NCBI GenBank assembly: GCA_963728445.1
Contig: CAVSJO010000001.1
Coordinates: 1 to 64,000 of the forward strand
Direction of reading: 5' to 3'
Source of the DNA: CAVSJO01 sp963728445
GTDB taxonomy: Bacteria > Gemmatimonadota > Gemmatimonadetes > Longimicrobiales > RSA9
Length of the DNA stretch: 64,000 nt
Positions 18,823-26,378 of this stretch are shown in pieces. A program made the translations under genes and the position numbers. Each line of letters opens with the position of its first letter. Within the stretch, counting starts at the first letter, position 1. The notes beneath the pieces are model-generated. The model had not been told where the DNA came from, ran no database searches, and saw only the letters and a program-made list of their open reading frames with translations.

Positions 18823-19212
18823 GTGACGGAACCAAGCCTGATCCCGGTGCTCGCGGCCGTAATCCATTGCGACGGCAGCTACCTCGTCGCCCGGCGCTCG
18901 CGCGATCGGCGGCACGGCGGCCTCTGGGAATTCCCGGGCGGGAAGCTGCAAGAGGGCGAGTCCTGGCTCTACGCGGCGCGTCGGGAGCTGCGTGAAGAGC
19001 TCGGGATGGAGGTGCGTTCCGTCGGCCGGGTGCTATTCGAGCGGCAGGACCCCGGCAGCGCCTTCGTGATCTCGTTCGTAGAAACGGAGGCCGAGGGTGA
19101 GCCTCAGCCGCTCGAGCACGAGGAAGTGCGCTGGGTCGCGCTCGAGGATCTGGACGCGCTCGACTGGGCGCCCGCGGACCGCGCCTTCGTGGACCATCTC
19201 CTGGCACAGTGA
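18823..19212 (+). CDS. Nudix hydrolase, MutT-like
   Basis: 129 residues from GTG 18823. The complete Nudix box GGKLQEGESWLYAARRELRE followed by ELGM lies near residues 38-60, with the metal-binding glutamates present. MutT-type proteins hydrolyse nucleoside triphosphates such as 8-oxo-dGTP, although the substrate cannot be read from the sequence. Its TGA overlaps the GTG of the HNH gene (GTGA), so the pair is co-translated. A partial copy without the box lies at 17.96 kb. Confidence 0.9.
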   Translation: MTEPSLIPVLAAVIHCDGSYLVARRSRDRRHGGLWEFPGGKLQEGESWLYAARRELREELGMEVRSVGRVLFERQDPGSAFVISFVETEAEGEPQPLEHEEVRWVALEDLDALDWAPADRAFVDHLLAQ

Positions 19213-20126
19213 CCATGGACCTCGACTACGACCTGCGGCTGCGGCTGGCGGTGTTCGAGCACGTGGATCGCCTGCGACGCGCGGGCGGCGGCGTCGTCGC
19301 CTCGAAGCAGCTCAACGAAGGCATCCGCTTCGAGGGGCGACGGGTGCCGATCTGGAATCAGCAGAAGGGCATCTTCCGGCCGGCGGTGCTGAGGAAGAGC
19401 GGCGTCGCCCTGACGGTGCAGACGTCGTTCCGGAGCCCGTACGACGACCGTGCGGACGCGGGCGACGACCGGTTCGTGTACCGGTACCGCGGCGAGGATC
19501 CGGAGCATCCGGACAACGTGGCGATGCGGCTGGCCATGCAGACGCGGCGGCCGATCCTGTACCTCGTCGCCGTGCAGCCGGGCGTGTACCAGCCGATCTT
19601 CCCGACGTACGTCGTCGGCGACGTGCCGGAGCGGCTCGCGTTCATGCTGGTCGCGGATACCGTGGGCGCGGTGAGCGCGGGCGCGCTCGACCCGGACCTG
19701 CACGCGCCGCTGAAGGCGTACGTCACGCGCGAGGTGAAGCAGCGGCTGCACCAGCGGCGGTTCCGGTTCATGGTGCTGTCGGCCTACCGCGAGCGCTGCG
19801 CGATGTGCAGCCTGCGCCACGCGGAGCTGCTCGACGCCGCACACATCCGCCCCGACCGCGACGAGCGCGGGCTGCCCGAAGTGCCGAACGGGCTGTCGCT
19901 GTGCCGCATCCACCATGGCGCGTTCGACGTCGATATCGTGGGCGTGGACGCCGACTACCGGATCCACGTGCGCGAGGACGTGCTGGAGGAGATCGACGGG
20001 CCGATGCTGCGGCACGGGCTGCAGGAGCTGCACGGGGGGAAGCTGATCCTGCCGCGGGCTGCGCGAAATCGGCCGAACCGGGAGTACCTGGCGGAGCGGT
20101 TCGAGAGGTTCGGGCGGGCGGGGTGA
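19209..20126 (+). CDS. HNH endonuclease, full-length
   Basis: 305 residues from GTG 19209; ATG 19215 is an alternative. The N-terminal two thirds (GIRFEGRRVPIWNQQKGIF, later YLVAVQPGVYQPIFPTYV) form a domain seen in restriction-like HNH proteins that may recognise modified DNA. The C-terminus carries the HNH motif: CAMCSLRHAELLDAAHIRP, then LPEVPNGLSLCRIHHGAFD, with the CxxC, DAAH, N and HH residues all present. Coupling to a Nudix enzyme is unusual. The gene probably belongs to a type IV-like or orphan restriction function; this is inference. Confidence 0.85.
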   Translation: MTMDLDYDLRLRLAVFEHVDRLRRAGGGVVASKQLNEGIRFEGRRVPIWNQQKGIFRPAVLRKSGVALTVQTSFRSPYDDRADAGDDRFVYRYRGEDPEHPDNVAMRLAMQTRRPILYLVAVQPGVYQPIFPTYVVGDVPERLAFMLVADTVGAVSAGALDPDLHAPLKAYVTREVKQRLHQRRFRFMVLSAYRERCAMCSLRHAELLDAAHIRPDRDERGLPEVPNGLSLCRIHHGAFDVDIVGVDADYRIHVREDVLEEIDGPMLRHGLQELHGGKLILPRAARNRPNREYLAERFERFGRAG

Positions 20127-20248
20127 GGGGGGGTGACGGCTGAATGCGAGATGAAGCTGGCCGATCAAGCCATGGACCGGCCCGGCGGGGATCGGGTAGA
20201 TTCGGGTAACGTCCAAATGCCAGTGCTGGGATTCGAACGAGGTGCATC

Positions 20249-20392
20249 ATGGCGAAGCGATCCGGTTTGAAGAAGCGGGTAGTGCAGAACTCCGCCAAGA
20301 CGGGAACCTTCACGCGCAAGCAGGCACGCGACGCGGCGAAGAAGGCCGCAGCACAGCGGACGAAAGACTCGAAGTCGAAATCGTCGTCCTGA
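20249..20392 (+). CDS. 47-residue Lys/Arg-rich protein
   Basis: A short frame from ATG 20249 to TGA 20392 encodes MAKRSGLKKRVVQNSAKTG followed by an alanine/lysine-rich helix (KQARDAAKKAAAQRTKDSK) and a serine tail. The composition is that of a nucleic-acid-binding or ribosome-associated small basic protein, though no family is recognised. Codon use is regular, and GTGCATC rather than a strong ribosome site precedes it. Its last codons and the following leader are duplicated at 28.2 kb, which suggests it and the next gene form a unit. Confidence 0.5.
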   Translation: MAKRSGLKKRVVQNSAKTGTFTRKQARDAAKKAAAQRTKDSKSKSSS

Positions 20393-20421
20393 GTCTTCTC
20401 GGTCCCTGACGAAGGGTGAGG

Positions 20422-21048
20422 ATGCCCGCCAATGACTACGAAAAGAACGTCTTCCTGAACTGTCCGTTCGATCCAAAGTTCAAGACACTGCTCGAAGCGA
20501 TCGTCTTCACCATCCATGACTGCGGGTTCATCGCCCGGAGCGCCCTCGAGGCCGAGGATGGGAGTGAGATCCGGATCGCGAAGATCTACCGTCTGATCGA
20601 ATGCTGCGGGTTCGGGATCCACGACCTTTCGCGCACGGAATTGGATGCTGTGAACGAGCTCCCGCGGTTCAACATGCCACTGGAGCTCGGTCTTTTTCTG
20701 GGCGCAAAGCGATTCGGTAGTGCGACTCAGCAGCGGAAGAACTGCCTCATCCTCGACAAAGAGCCGTACCGCTATCAGAGGTTCTGTTCGGACATTGCGG
20801 GTCAGGACGTTCGAGCACACGGCGATGATCCCGACACTGCGATCGCGCTCGTTCGCGACTGGCTTCGAACCGGATCATCAGGTAGTGGAATCAGAATGCC
20901 GGGATCGGCGAAGATTCAGGAGAGGTATGCTGCATTCCGGCTTGATCTGCCGCTCATGGCCGACGAGTTGGACTGGGACCCGGACGAACTCATCTTCAAC
21001 GACTACACAAACCTGATTGCGTCGTGGCTGCAGACAAATCAGTGGTGA
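20422..21048 (+). CDS. Conserved protein with VFLNCPFD motif, possible TIR/deoxyribosyltransferase-like fold
   Basis: 208 residues (ATG 20422; GTG 20416 is possible). The sequence NDYEKNVFLNCPFD, IHDCGFIARSALE, GFGIHDLSRTELD and PLELGLFLGAKRFG is a conserved but uncharacterised bacterial family. The pattern of a hydrophobic strand, NCPFD, then HDLS and LELG(L)FLG is reminiscent of nucleoside 2-deoxyribosyltransferase or TIR-like folds, where a glutamate after a glycine-rich strand is catalytic. This resemblance is my inference. A decayed partial copy lies at 28.2 kb. Confidence 0.55.
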   Translation: MPANDYEKNVFLNCPFDPKFKTLLEAIVFTIHDCGFIARSALEAEDGSEIRIAKIYRLIECCGFGIHDLSRTELDAVNELPRFNMPLELGLFLGAKRFGSATQQRKNCLILDKEPYRYQRFCSDIAGQDVRAHGDDPDTAIALVRDWLRTGSSGSGIRMPGSAKIQERYAAFRLDLPLMADELDWDPDELIFNDYTNLIASWLQTNQW

Positions 21049-21210
21049 GCGAGTTGTAGAGCCTCGTGGGTGGGTGATTTCGGACCGGGCGGCCACTGTG
21101 GCGAGGCGTGAAGGCCGCGGCGCCGATGGCGGAGGAGCAGCTCACGTTCCCGATCGCACCCCTTGCAACTGAAGGTGTACTTCCACCATAATGATGTAAA
21201 GGATGATCCA

Positions 21211-21483
21211 ATGGCGCTCAACATCAAGAATCCGGAGGTCGAGCGGCTCGCGGACGAGGTCGCGGCGCTGACCGGGGAATCGAAGACTGAAGCGGTTCGA
21301 CGTTCGCTCGCCGAAAGGCGCGCCCGACTACGCGTCCGCATCGATTCGGCGAGCCGCGAAAGGCGATTCCAGCGGTTCCTCGAACGCGAGGTGTGGTCCC
21401 GGATCCCGGCCGACCAGCTCGGCAGGGCGCCGAACAAGGCGGAACGGGAGCGTATCCTTGGCTACGGCCAGGAAGGCGTATGA
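21211..21483 (+). CDS. vapB: VapB-family antitoxin
   Basis: 90 residues from ATG 21211. The start MALNIKNPEVERLADEVAAL then TGESKTEAVRRSL is the PSK/VapB-type ribbon-helix-helix antitoxin pattern; the C-terminal arm is basic and would wrap the toxin. The upstream 40 bases are AT-rich compared with the surroundings, consistent with a promoter. The stop overlaps the toxin start (ATGA), the normal arrangement that keeps antitoxin in excess. Confidence 0.9.
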   Translation: MALNIKNPEVERLADEVAALTGESKTEAVRRSLAERRARLRVRIDSASRERRFQRFLEREVWSRIPADQLGRAPNKAERERILGYGQEGV

Positions 21484-21866
21484 TCGTCGACTCGTCGGCG
21501 CTGCTCGGCATCGTGTTCAAGGAGGCAGGGCACGAGGAGTTGCTCGCGAAGATCCGGTCGGCAGCGGCGGTCGCTGCCGGCGCGCCGACGCTTGCCGAAA
21601 CCGGGATCGTCCTGGCCGCGCGGCTGGGTGAGTCATCCCGCGGCCTGCTCGAGCGGCTGCTCGACGAGATCGGCGTCGAGGAGATCCCGTTCGGCGAAAT
21701 TCACTGGCGCGAAGCCGTGGACGCGTTCCGCCGCTACGGCAAGGGGCGGCATCCGGCGGCCCTGAATTTCGGCGACTGCCTCACGTACGCTGTCTGTTCT
21801 CTTGCGGGCGACGCCCTGCTGTTCACGGGCGACGACTTCTCGCACACGGACCTCGAGCCCGCCTGA
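21480..21866 (+). CDS. vapC: VapC PIN-domain ribonuclease toxin
   Basis: 128 residues. PIN-domain acidic residues are in place: MIVDSSALLGI (first Asp), LAETGIVL (Glu), LNFGDCLTYAV (Asp) and FTGDDFSHTDL (Asp). VapC toxins are Mg-dependent RNases that cut tRNA or rRNA to arrest growth and are neutralised by the co-expressed VapB. ATG 21480 overlaps the vapB stop. Confidence 0.95.
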   Translation: MIVDSSALLGIVFKEAGHEELLAKIRSAAAVAAGAPTLAETGIVLAARLGESSRGLLERLLDEIGVEEIPFGEIHWREAVDAFRRYGKGRHPAALNFGDCLTYAVCSLAGDALLFTGDDFSHTDLEPA

Positions 21867-21970
21867 CTCCGGCGCCCGCCGAGCTCGCATCACTACGCCG
21901 CGATCGGCGCAGGCGAGCTGGAGCTCCGGGCGGTGGACCGGAGGGTCTCGGCCACGTGCCGGAATGGGGA

Positions 21971-21996
21971 ATCTTGCATTTCCAGCAATGCAAGAT
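21971..21996. promoter_or_regulatory. Perfect 10-bp inverted repeat, likely operator of the XRE/ImmA gene
   Basis: Arms ATCTTGCATT (21971-21980) and AATGCAAGAT (21987-21996) are exact reverse complements around the 6-base spacer TCCAGC. The element ends 15 bases before the ATG of the XRE/ImmA-IrrE gene in an otherwise GC-rich region. XRE antitoxin-type proteins usually bind such dyads to repress their own operon. Confidence 0.7.
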
Positions 21997-22011
21997 TAGA
22001 GTATCGTTCTG

Positions 22012-23127
22012 ATGGCCAGCGATCTCCATTCCCGCATTTCACGCCGCTTGCGCACAACCCGCGAGGAGCGAGGCCTGTCGCAGGAGCAGCTCTCGCAACA
22101 TCTGGGATTCAACGACCGCCAGACGCTGTCCGCCATCGAGAACGGCACGCGGCGGATTGCACCCGAGGAGCTGACGCGAGCGGCCGAGGTCCTCGGTGTT
22201 CGAATCGATCACTTCACGGACGCCTTCCGGCTCCACGGCGAGGGCGAGTTCTCGTTCCGCGTTTCCGATCACGAGACGGCCGACCTCGAGGAGTTCGAAG
22301 AACGGGCGGGTCGCTGGGTGGCGACCTATCGCGAGCTGGCGGCGCACGAAGGGAAGCACCTGTCGCACATTGCCGTGAAGCTGGAGCTCACGCGCGAATC
22401 GGCGTTCGAGGATGCGTGGACGGCGGCGGAGGAGCTGCGGCAGACCTGGAAGCTCGGAGACGCGCCGGCGAGTGAGCTGAAAGGCGCGATCGAGCGGGAG
22501 ATCGGTGTGCTCGTGCTGCACGTCGATGCTCCAGCAGGAGTTTCGGGAGCGGCTACCCGCCTTCCCGGACTGAACACGATCCTGATCAACCGTCGGGAGC
22601 CAACCGGGCGACGGAACTTCGACCTTGCCCACGAGCTTTTCCACATCCTGACGTGGGAGGCGATGAAGCCACAGCGGGTGGAGTCGCTCAAGCCGAAGCC
22701 GCGGAAGGGCAACCGGGTCGAGAACCTGGCCGACAATTTCGCGGCAGCCATCCTGCTGCCTGCGAATCCGGTGTCCGGTCTCTGGGATCAACGAGGGGAG
22801 CTCGATGTTCACGCGTGGCTGAACACGACGGCTACGCACTTCAGCGTGAGCGCCGTCGCCCTGAAATGGCGGATGCGCAATCTCGGCCACCTGAGCTCCG
22901 GGGACCTCTCCGGCATCGATGACGCGCGGCTGGTGGCGAACGGAGGAAGTCTTTCCCACGAGATACTCCCTCCCCTGTTCAGCACCGACTTCGTCCATCG
23001 CATCCATCACGGCGTCGACTCGGGCAGGCTGTCCCTGCGGAAAGCCGCAAAGCTGCTCGGCCTCGGACCGTCCGATCTGACCCGCCTCTTTCATCATTAT
23101 GGGCGGCCGTCGCCGAACGGCGCCTGA
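22012..23127 (+). CDS. XRE regulator fused to ImmA/IrrE-type metallopeptidase
   Basis: 371 residues. The N-terminal Cro/CI helix-turn-helix covers roughly residues 8-62 (RLRTTREERGLSQEQLSQHL, LSAIENGTRRI). The ImmA/IrrE zinc-peptidase domain carries the motif DLAHELFHIL (HExxH) near residue 208, and a C-terminal region DLTRLFHHYGR follows. In ImmA/IrrE systems the peptidase cleaves a repressor in response to stress or mobile-element signals. As an XRE fusion it is commonly the antitoxin of a downstream PIN-like toxin, and such a gene starts 11 bases later. The palindrome just upstream suggests autorepression. Confidence 0.92.
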   Translation: MASDLHSRISRRLRTTREERGLSQEQLSQHLGFNDRQTLSAIENGTRRIAPEELTRAAEVLGVRIDHFTDAFRLHGEGEFSFRVSDHETADLEEFEERAGRWVATYRELAAHEGKHLSHIAVKLELTRESAFEDAWTAAEELRQTWKLGDAPASELKGAIEREIGVLVLHVDAPAGVSGAATRLPGLNTILINRREPTGRRNFDLAHELFHILTWEAMKPQRVESLKPKPRKGNRVENLADNFAAAILLPANPVSGLWDQRGELDVHAWLNTTATHFSVSAVALKWRMRNLGHLSSGDLSGIDDARLVANGGSLSHEILPPLFSTDFVHRIHHGVDSGRLSLRKAAKLLGLGPSDLTRLFHHYGRPSPNGA

Positions 23128-23138
23128 TTCTGGCGAAC

Positions 23139-23741
23139 ATGTCCATGCCGGATGCGGTCCTCGTGGATACGAATGCCATCATTGAGGCGGTTCGGACGCA
23201 TTGCTGGCCGGCCGTGACCGGGCACTTTCGGATCGAGACGGTTCAGGAGTGCCAGGACGAAACACTCAGGGGCGACGCGCGGGATCCGAGCTACATCGAG
23301 GTGACCGGGGAGGATCTCGCACGGATCGCACACGTACACGAAGTGACTGAACTGGAACGTGCGAATCTGGCGATCGCCTACGAGTACGCGGACGCGCTTG
23401 ACGACGGGGAACGCGACCTCTTTGCCCACGCCATCCGCCGCGATGATGATCAGAGGCAACTGTGCTCGCCCGACAAGGCATCGATCCGGGCCGCGGTCGC
23501 GCTGAATCCAGAGGGGGGATACCTAATGCCGACGACAAGAGAGGAAGTCCGGAAGGCGTTCGGCTTAGCTGAGCCACCAGACGATGAGTTCATGGGCCTG
23601 CTGGAACGGCTCGGTGAGGTCGACGCCGTCAGCGATGTTGCGCCGGTCGAGGGGGATGGATACACGGCTGATGAGCTGCTCGACGAGCTTGAAGAGGCTG
23701 TCGTCGAGGATTCGGTCAGGAACCGGTCGGCAGAGTCGTAG
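23139..23741 (+). CDS. PIN-like toxin candidate with an unusual C-terminal extension
   Basis: 200 residues from ATG 23139. VLVDTNAIIEAVRTHCW, TVQECQDETL and DDGERDLFAHAIRR provide the acidic residues of a PIN-like ribonuclease, ending in CSPDKASIRAAVAL. Typical relatives finish shortly after that motif. Here the frame continues through NPEGGYLMPTTREEVRKAFG into an acidic tail of about 75 residues. An internal ATG at 23525 preceded by GGGGGG suggests that the tail was once a separate small gene, fused in frame by a deletion. With the XRE/ImmA gene it resembles the known DUF4411-type pair. Confidence 0.65.
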   Translation: MSMPDAVLVDTNAIIEAVRTHCWPAVTGHFRIETVQECQDETLRGDARDPSYIEVTGEDLARIAHVHEVTELERANLAIAYEYADALDDGERDLFAHAIRRDDDQRQLCSPDKASIRAAVALNPEGGYLMPTTREEVRKAFGLAEPPDDEFMGLLERLGEVDAVSDVAPVEGDGYTADELLDELEEAVVEDSVRNRSAES

Positions 23742-23755
23742 TTCACCGCTTCCGA

Positions 23756-24139
23756 ATGCTCAACTGCCCCTTCTGCGACGTCGCTCCCGACCGGATCCTT
23801 CTCGCCTCCGCTCACGCCCGGGCCGTCCTGGATGCTTTCCCTCTGGCAGACGGCCACACGCTCGTCGTGCCGACGCGCCACGTGGCGAGCGTATTCGATC
23901 TGCCGCCGGAGGAGCTCGCGGACCTCTGGCGGCTCGTCGGCGAGGTGCGCTCGGCTCTGGCCGTGTCGCACGCGCCGGACGGCTTCACGATCGGCGTCAA
24001 CGACGGCGAGGCGGCGGGGCAGACGATCTCGCACGCGCACGTGCACGTGATCCCGCGCCGACGGGGCGACGTGCCGGATCCGCGCGGTGGCGTGCGCTGG
24101 GTGATTGCGGAGCGCGCGTCGTACTGGGGCGACGCGTGA
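23756..24139 (+). CDS. HIT-family nucleotide hydrolase
   Basis: 127 residues from ATG 23756. The histidine triad HAHVHVIPR lies near residue 97, and the N-terminus CPFCDVAPDRILLASAHARA carries the CxxC often seen in bacterial HIT proteins. HIT enzymes act on nucleoside monophosphate linkages such as AMP-lysine or Ap4A. The stop overlaps the GTG of the HNH gene (GTGA), so the two are translationally coupled. Confidence 0.95.
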   Translation: MLNCPFCDVAPDRILLASAHARAVLDAFPLADGHTLVVPTRHVASVFDLPPEELADLWRLVGEVRSALAVSHAPDGFTIGVNDGEAAGQTISHAHVHVIPRRRGDVPDPRGGVRWVIAERASYWGDA

Positions 24140-25191
24140 CGGTGCGGCCGCCGACGGCGGAGGAGCAGCTCGCGTTCCTGCGCAAGCTGCGTCGCCTGCT
24201 CGACGAGGGGCAGTTCACGGCCACGTACAAGTACGCGCTGCTGCACGCGATCGCGGACCTGTGCGTGACGAAGGGCGACGACTCCGGCGCGCCGCTCACG
24301 CTCTCCACGCGCGAAATCGCCGAGCAGTTCCTGCAGCTCTACTGGCGGCAGGCGGCGCCGTTCCCGGGCACGGAGATGGACCGGCCGCTGAAGCAGAACA
24401 CGGGGAAGCAGGCGGCGGTCGTACGCGTGCTGCGGGAGGCGCGCGCGGAGTACGGCGGCGTGCCGTCGCGGGTCGATGCGGCGCCGGAGTGGCGGAGCGT
24501 CGTCGCCCGGGTGGCGCGGGTCGTGCGCGTCATGCCACTGTGGAAGCTGCAGACCGTCGGCGGCGAGCGCCTCGAGTTCCTGTACGAGGATCGGGCGGAC
24601 GCGAGCGCGCGCGAAATCGTGCTGCTGCCCGGGGTCGCCTACTGCATGCGCCAGTTCCATACACTGATCACCGACATGGTCCAGGGCGCGTGGACCGGGC
24701 ACATCCGGCGCACCAACGACGCGGTGCTGGGCGCGGGCTCGGAGCTACGCGCGTTCCTGTTCGGCACCCCGCGCCGGGACCTGTCGAAGTACCGCGAGAT
24801 CCTGCGCGACGTGCAGCAGGACGCGTGCTTCTATTGCGGGCGACGCATCCGATCCGACGCCCCGGCCGTCGACCACTTCATCCCGTGGCGACGCTACCCC
24901 TTCGACCTCGGCCACAACTTCGTCCTCGCCCACGCGGGCTGCAACGGCTCGAAGGGGGACCGGCTGGCGGCTGTCGAGCACCTGGCCCGCTGGCGCGAGC
25001 GGAATCTGGGTGGGCTGTACGACCTCGGCGCCCGCTTCGACGACGCGGGGCTGGTGCACGACGCGGGCGCGTCGCTGCAGATCACCCGCTGGGCGTACGA
25101 CCAGGTCGCGCGCGCTGAGGGGCAGGTGTGGGTGCGGGGGAACGAGCTGGTGCGGCTGATGGGGGAGTGGGAGGCGGTGCTGGCTGCATGA
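24136..25191 (+). CDS. HNH endonuclease-like protein coupled to HIT
   Basis: 351 residues from GTG 24136; GTG 24142 is possible. The C-terminal nuclease motif is clear: CFYCGRRIRSDAPAVDHFIP, WRRYPFDLGHNFVLAHAGCN and GSKGDRLAA, with CxxC, DH, N and a GCN finger. The N-terminal 200 residues (FTATYKYALLHAIADLCVT, LYWRQAAPF) belong to a conserved region found in this HNH subgroup, without known function. Fixed pairing with a HIT hydrolase suggests nucleotide-linked restriction or repair; this is inference. Confidence 0.85.
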   Translation: MTVRPPTAEEQLAFLRKLRRLLDEGQFTATYKYALLHAIADLCVTKGDDSGAPLTLSTREIAEQFLQLYWRQAAPFPGTEMDRPLKQNTGKQAAVVRVLREARAEYGGVPSRVDAAPEWRSVVARVARVVRVMPLWKLQTVGGERLEFLYEDRADASAREIVLLPGVAYCMRQFHTLITDMVQGAWTGHIRRTNDAVLGAGSELRAFLFGTPRRDLSKYREILRDVQQDACFYCGRRIRSDAPAVDHFIPWRRYPFDLGHNFVLAHAGCNGSKGDRLAAVEHLARWRERNLGGLYDLGARFDDAGLVHDAGASLQITRWAYDQVARAEGQVWVRGNELVRLMGEWEAVLAA

Positions 25192-25226
25192 GGCGGGCCC
25201 ATGGGCCATCGAGCGGGGGAAAGGCA

Positions 25227-25820
25227 ATGGACCACGAGAGGCTCAGTCGCGCATTCGAATACGCAGCCAGTCTGCACCGCGATCAGGTCCGCAAAGGCAC
25301 GTTGATCCCGTACATCTCGCACCTCATGCAGGTGGCAGGCCTGGTAATGGAGGCGGGCGGCGGGAAGGACGAGGTCATCGCGGCTCTGCTCCACGACGCG
25401 ATCGAGGATGCGCCAGGAGGACGGGCTGATCGGGTCCGCGCGGAGATCCGGACCCTGTTCGGCGACGACGTACTCCACATTGTGGAGGCGTGCAGCGACA
25501 CCGACACGCAGCCCAAGCCGCCGTGGAAGAAGCGGAAGGAGGACTACATCCGGCACATACCGGATGCAGATCACAGCGTCCTCCTTGTCTCGGCCGCCGA
25601 CAAGCTGCACAACGCGCGGGTCATCCTGGCAGACCTGAGAGAGCATGGCGACGAGCTCTGGAAGCGCTTCAATGCGTCAAAGGACGAGTCGCTCTGGTAC
25701 TATCGTTCACTCGTGAACGCCTTCCGCCGGGCCGACGCACCTCGCGTGCTGACGGACGAGCTGGATCGAGTGGTCACCGAGATCGAAGGTGCCGCCCCTT
25801 CACCGAAGGAGCCGGGATGA
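25227..25820 (+). CDS. HD-domain hydrolase, intact copy
   Basis: 197 residues from ATG 25227, with AAAGG shortly upstream. The conserved His-Asp residues are in YISHLMQVAGLVMEAG, ALLHDAIEDAPGG and AADKLHNARVILADL, the pattern of the RelA/SpoT/MESH1-like HD hydrolases. It is much shorter than a full RelA/SpoT and lacks a synthetase domain, so it could be a small (p)ppGpp- or NADPH-directed hydrolase. The substrate is unproven. It is coupled (ATGA) to the Cys4/Rossmann-like gene, and a truncated twin lies 8 kb upstream. Confidence 0.85.
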   Translation: MDHERLSRAFEYAASLHRDQVRKGTLIPYISHLMQVAGLVMEAGGGKDEVIAALLHDAIEDAPGGRADRVRAEIRTLFGDDVLHIVEACSDTDTQPKPPWKKRKEDYIRHIPDADHSVLLVSAADKLHNARVILADLREHGDELWKRFNASKDESLWYYRSLVNAFRRADAPRVLTDELDRVVTEIEGAAPSPKEPG

Positions 25821-26215
25821 GCGCGGCCGTGAGCAAAGCGGAGCTCTTCGAGCGACTGGGCTACAGAGCGCCGTACGACCTCCTCGAGGCGGCGCTCGAA
25901 GAGGCGGGGCTGTCCCGGCCCGACAAGGCGAACATCGCGGAGCGCAAGCTAGAGGATGTGCGCGACGTCCTCGCCGAGCGCTTCATCATCGTCTGTTCGC
26001 GGGGGGACTGTCAGCACGCCAGCGGCGGCGTGGCCGGCGGCCGGACGTCCGTTCGCGCCGCTGTGCAGGAGGAGTGCGCAGTCTGCGGGGGGTCGGCCAC
26101 CGCGCGGGCGGTCGAGCGGTTGGTCTCGGCCATGGCCCAGGCCGGGCTGAGTCGGCTCTGCGTGGTCGGCGGATCCCCGAACCTGCGAGTGGAGCTGGAC
26201 CGGTCCGTGGGCTGA
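25817..26215 (+). CDS. Cys4/Rossmann-like family, C-terminally truncated copy
   Basis: 132 residues, beginning with ATGA overlap to the HD gene. It matches the 206-residue protein at 32.7 kb: VSKAELFERLGYRAPYDLLE, IIVCSRGDCQ (C60, C65), ECAVCGG (C-x2-C) and LSRLCVVGGSPNLRVELDR. It then stops at SVG where the longer protein continues through the second half of its Rossmann-like domain. The cysteine pairs would bind zinc or a metal cluster. Truncation probably removes nucleotide binding, so this copy may be non-functional. The family is not one I can name; the GGSPN loop resembles DUF2325 proteins. Confidence 0.65.
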   Translation: MSAAVSKAELFERLGYRAPYDLLEAALEEAGLSRPDKANIAERKLEDVRDVLAERFIIVCSRGDCQHASGGVAGGRTSVRAAVQEECAVCGGSATARAVERLVSAMAQAGLSRLCVVGGSPNLRVELDRSVG

Positions 26216-26378
26216 GCGAGCAGCGATAGCGGGCGACGTCGCCTGGAGCCTCGTGCGCGGGAGGTTCCGCCAGCAATGAATGCCCTCGATTCCGACCTGC
26301 TGTTCTCGGCCACTGCTGTCACACCCCCTCCCTATCTTGGTACCAGCGGCCCATGGGGGGCCCGGAAAGGAGCCACGC

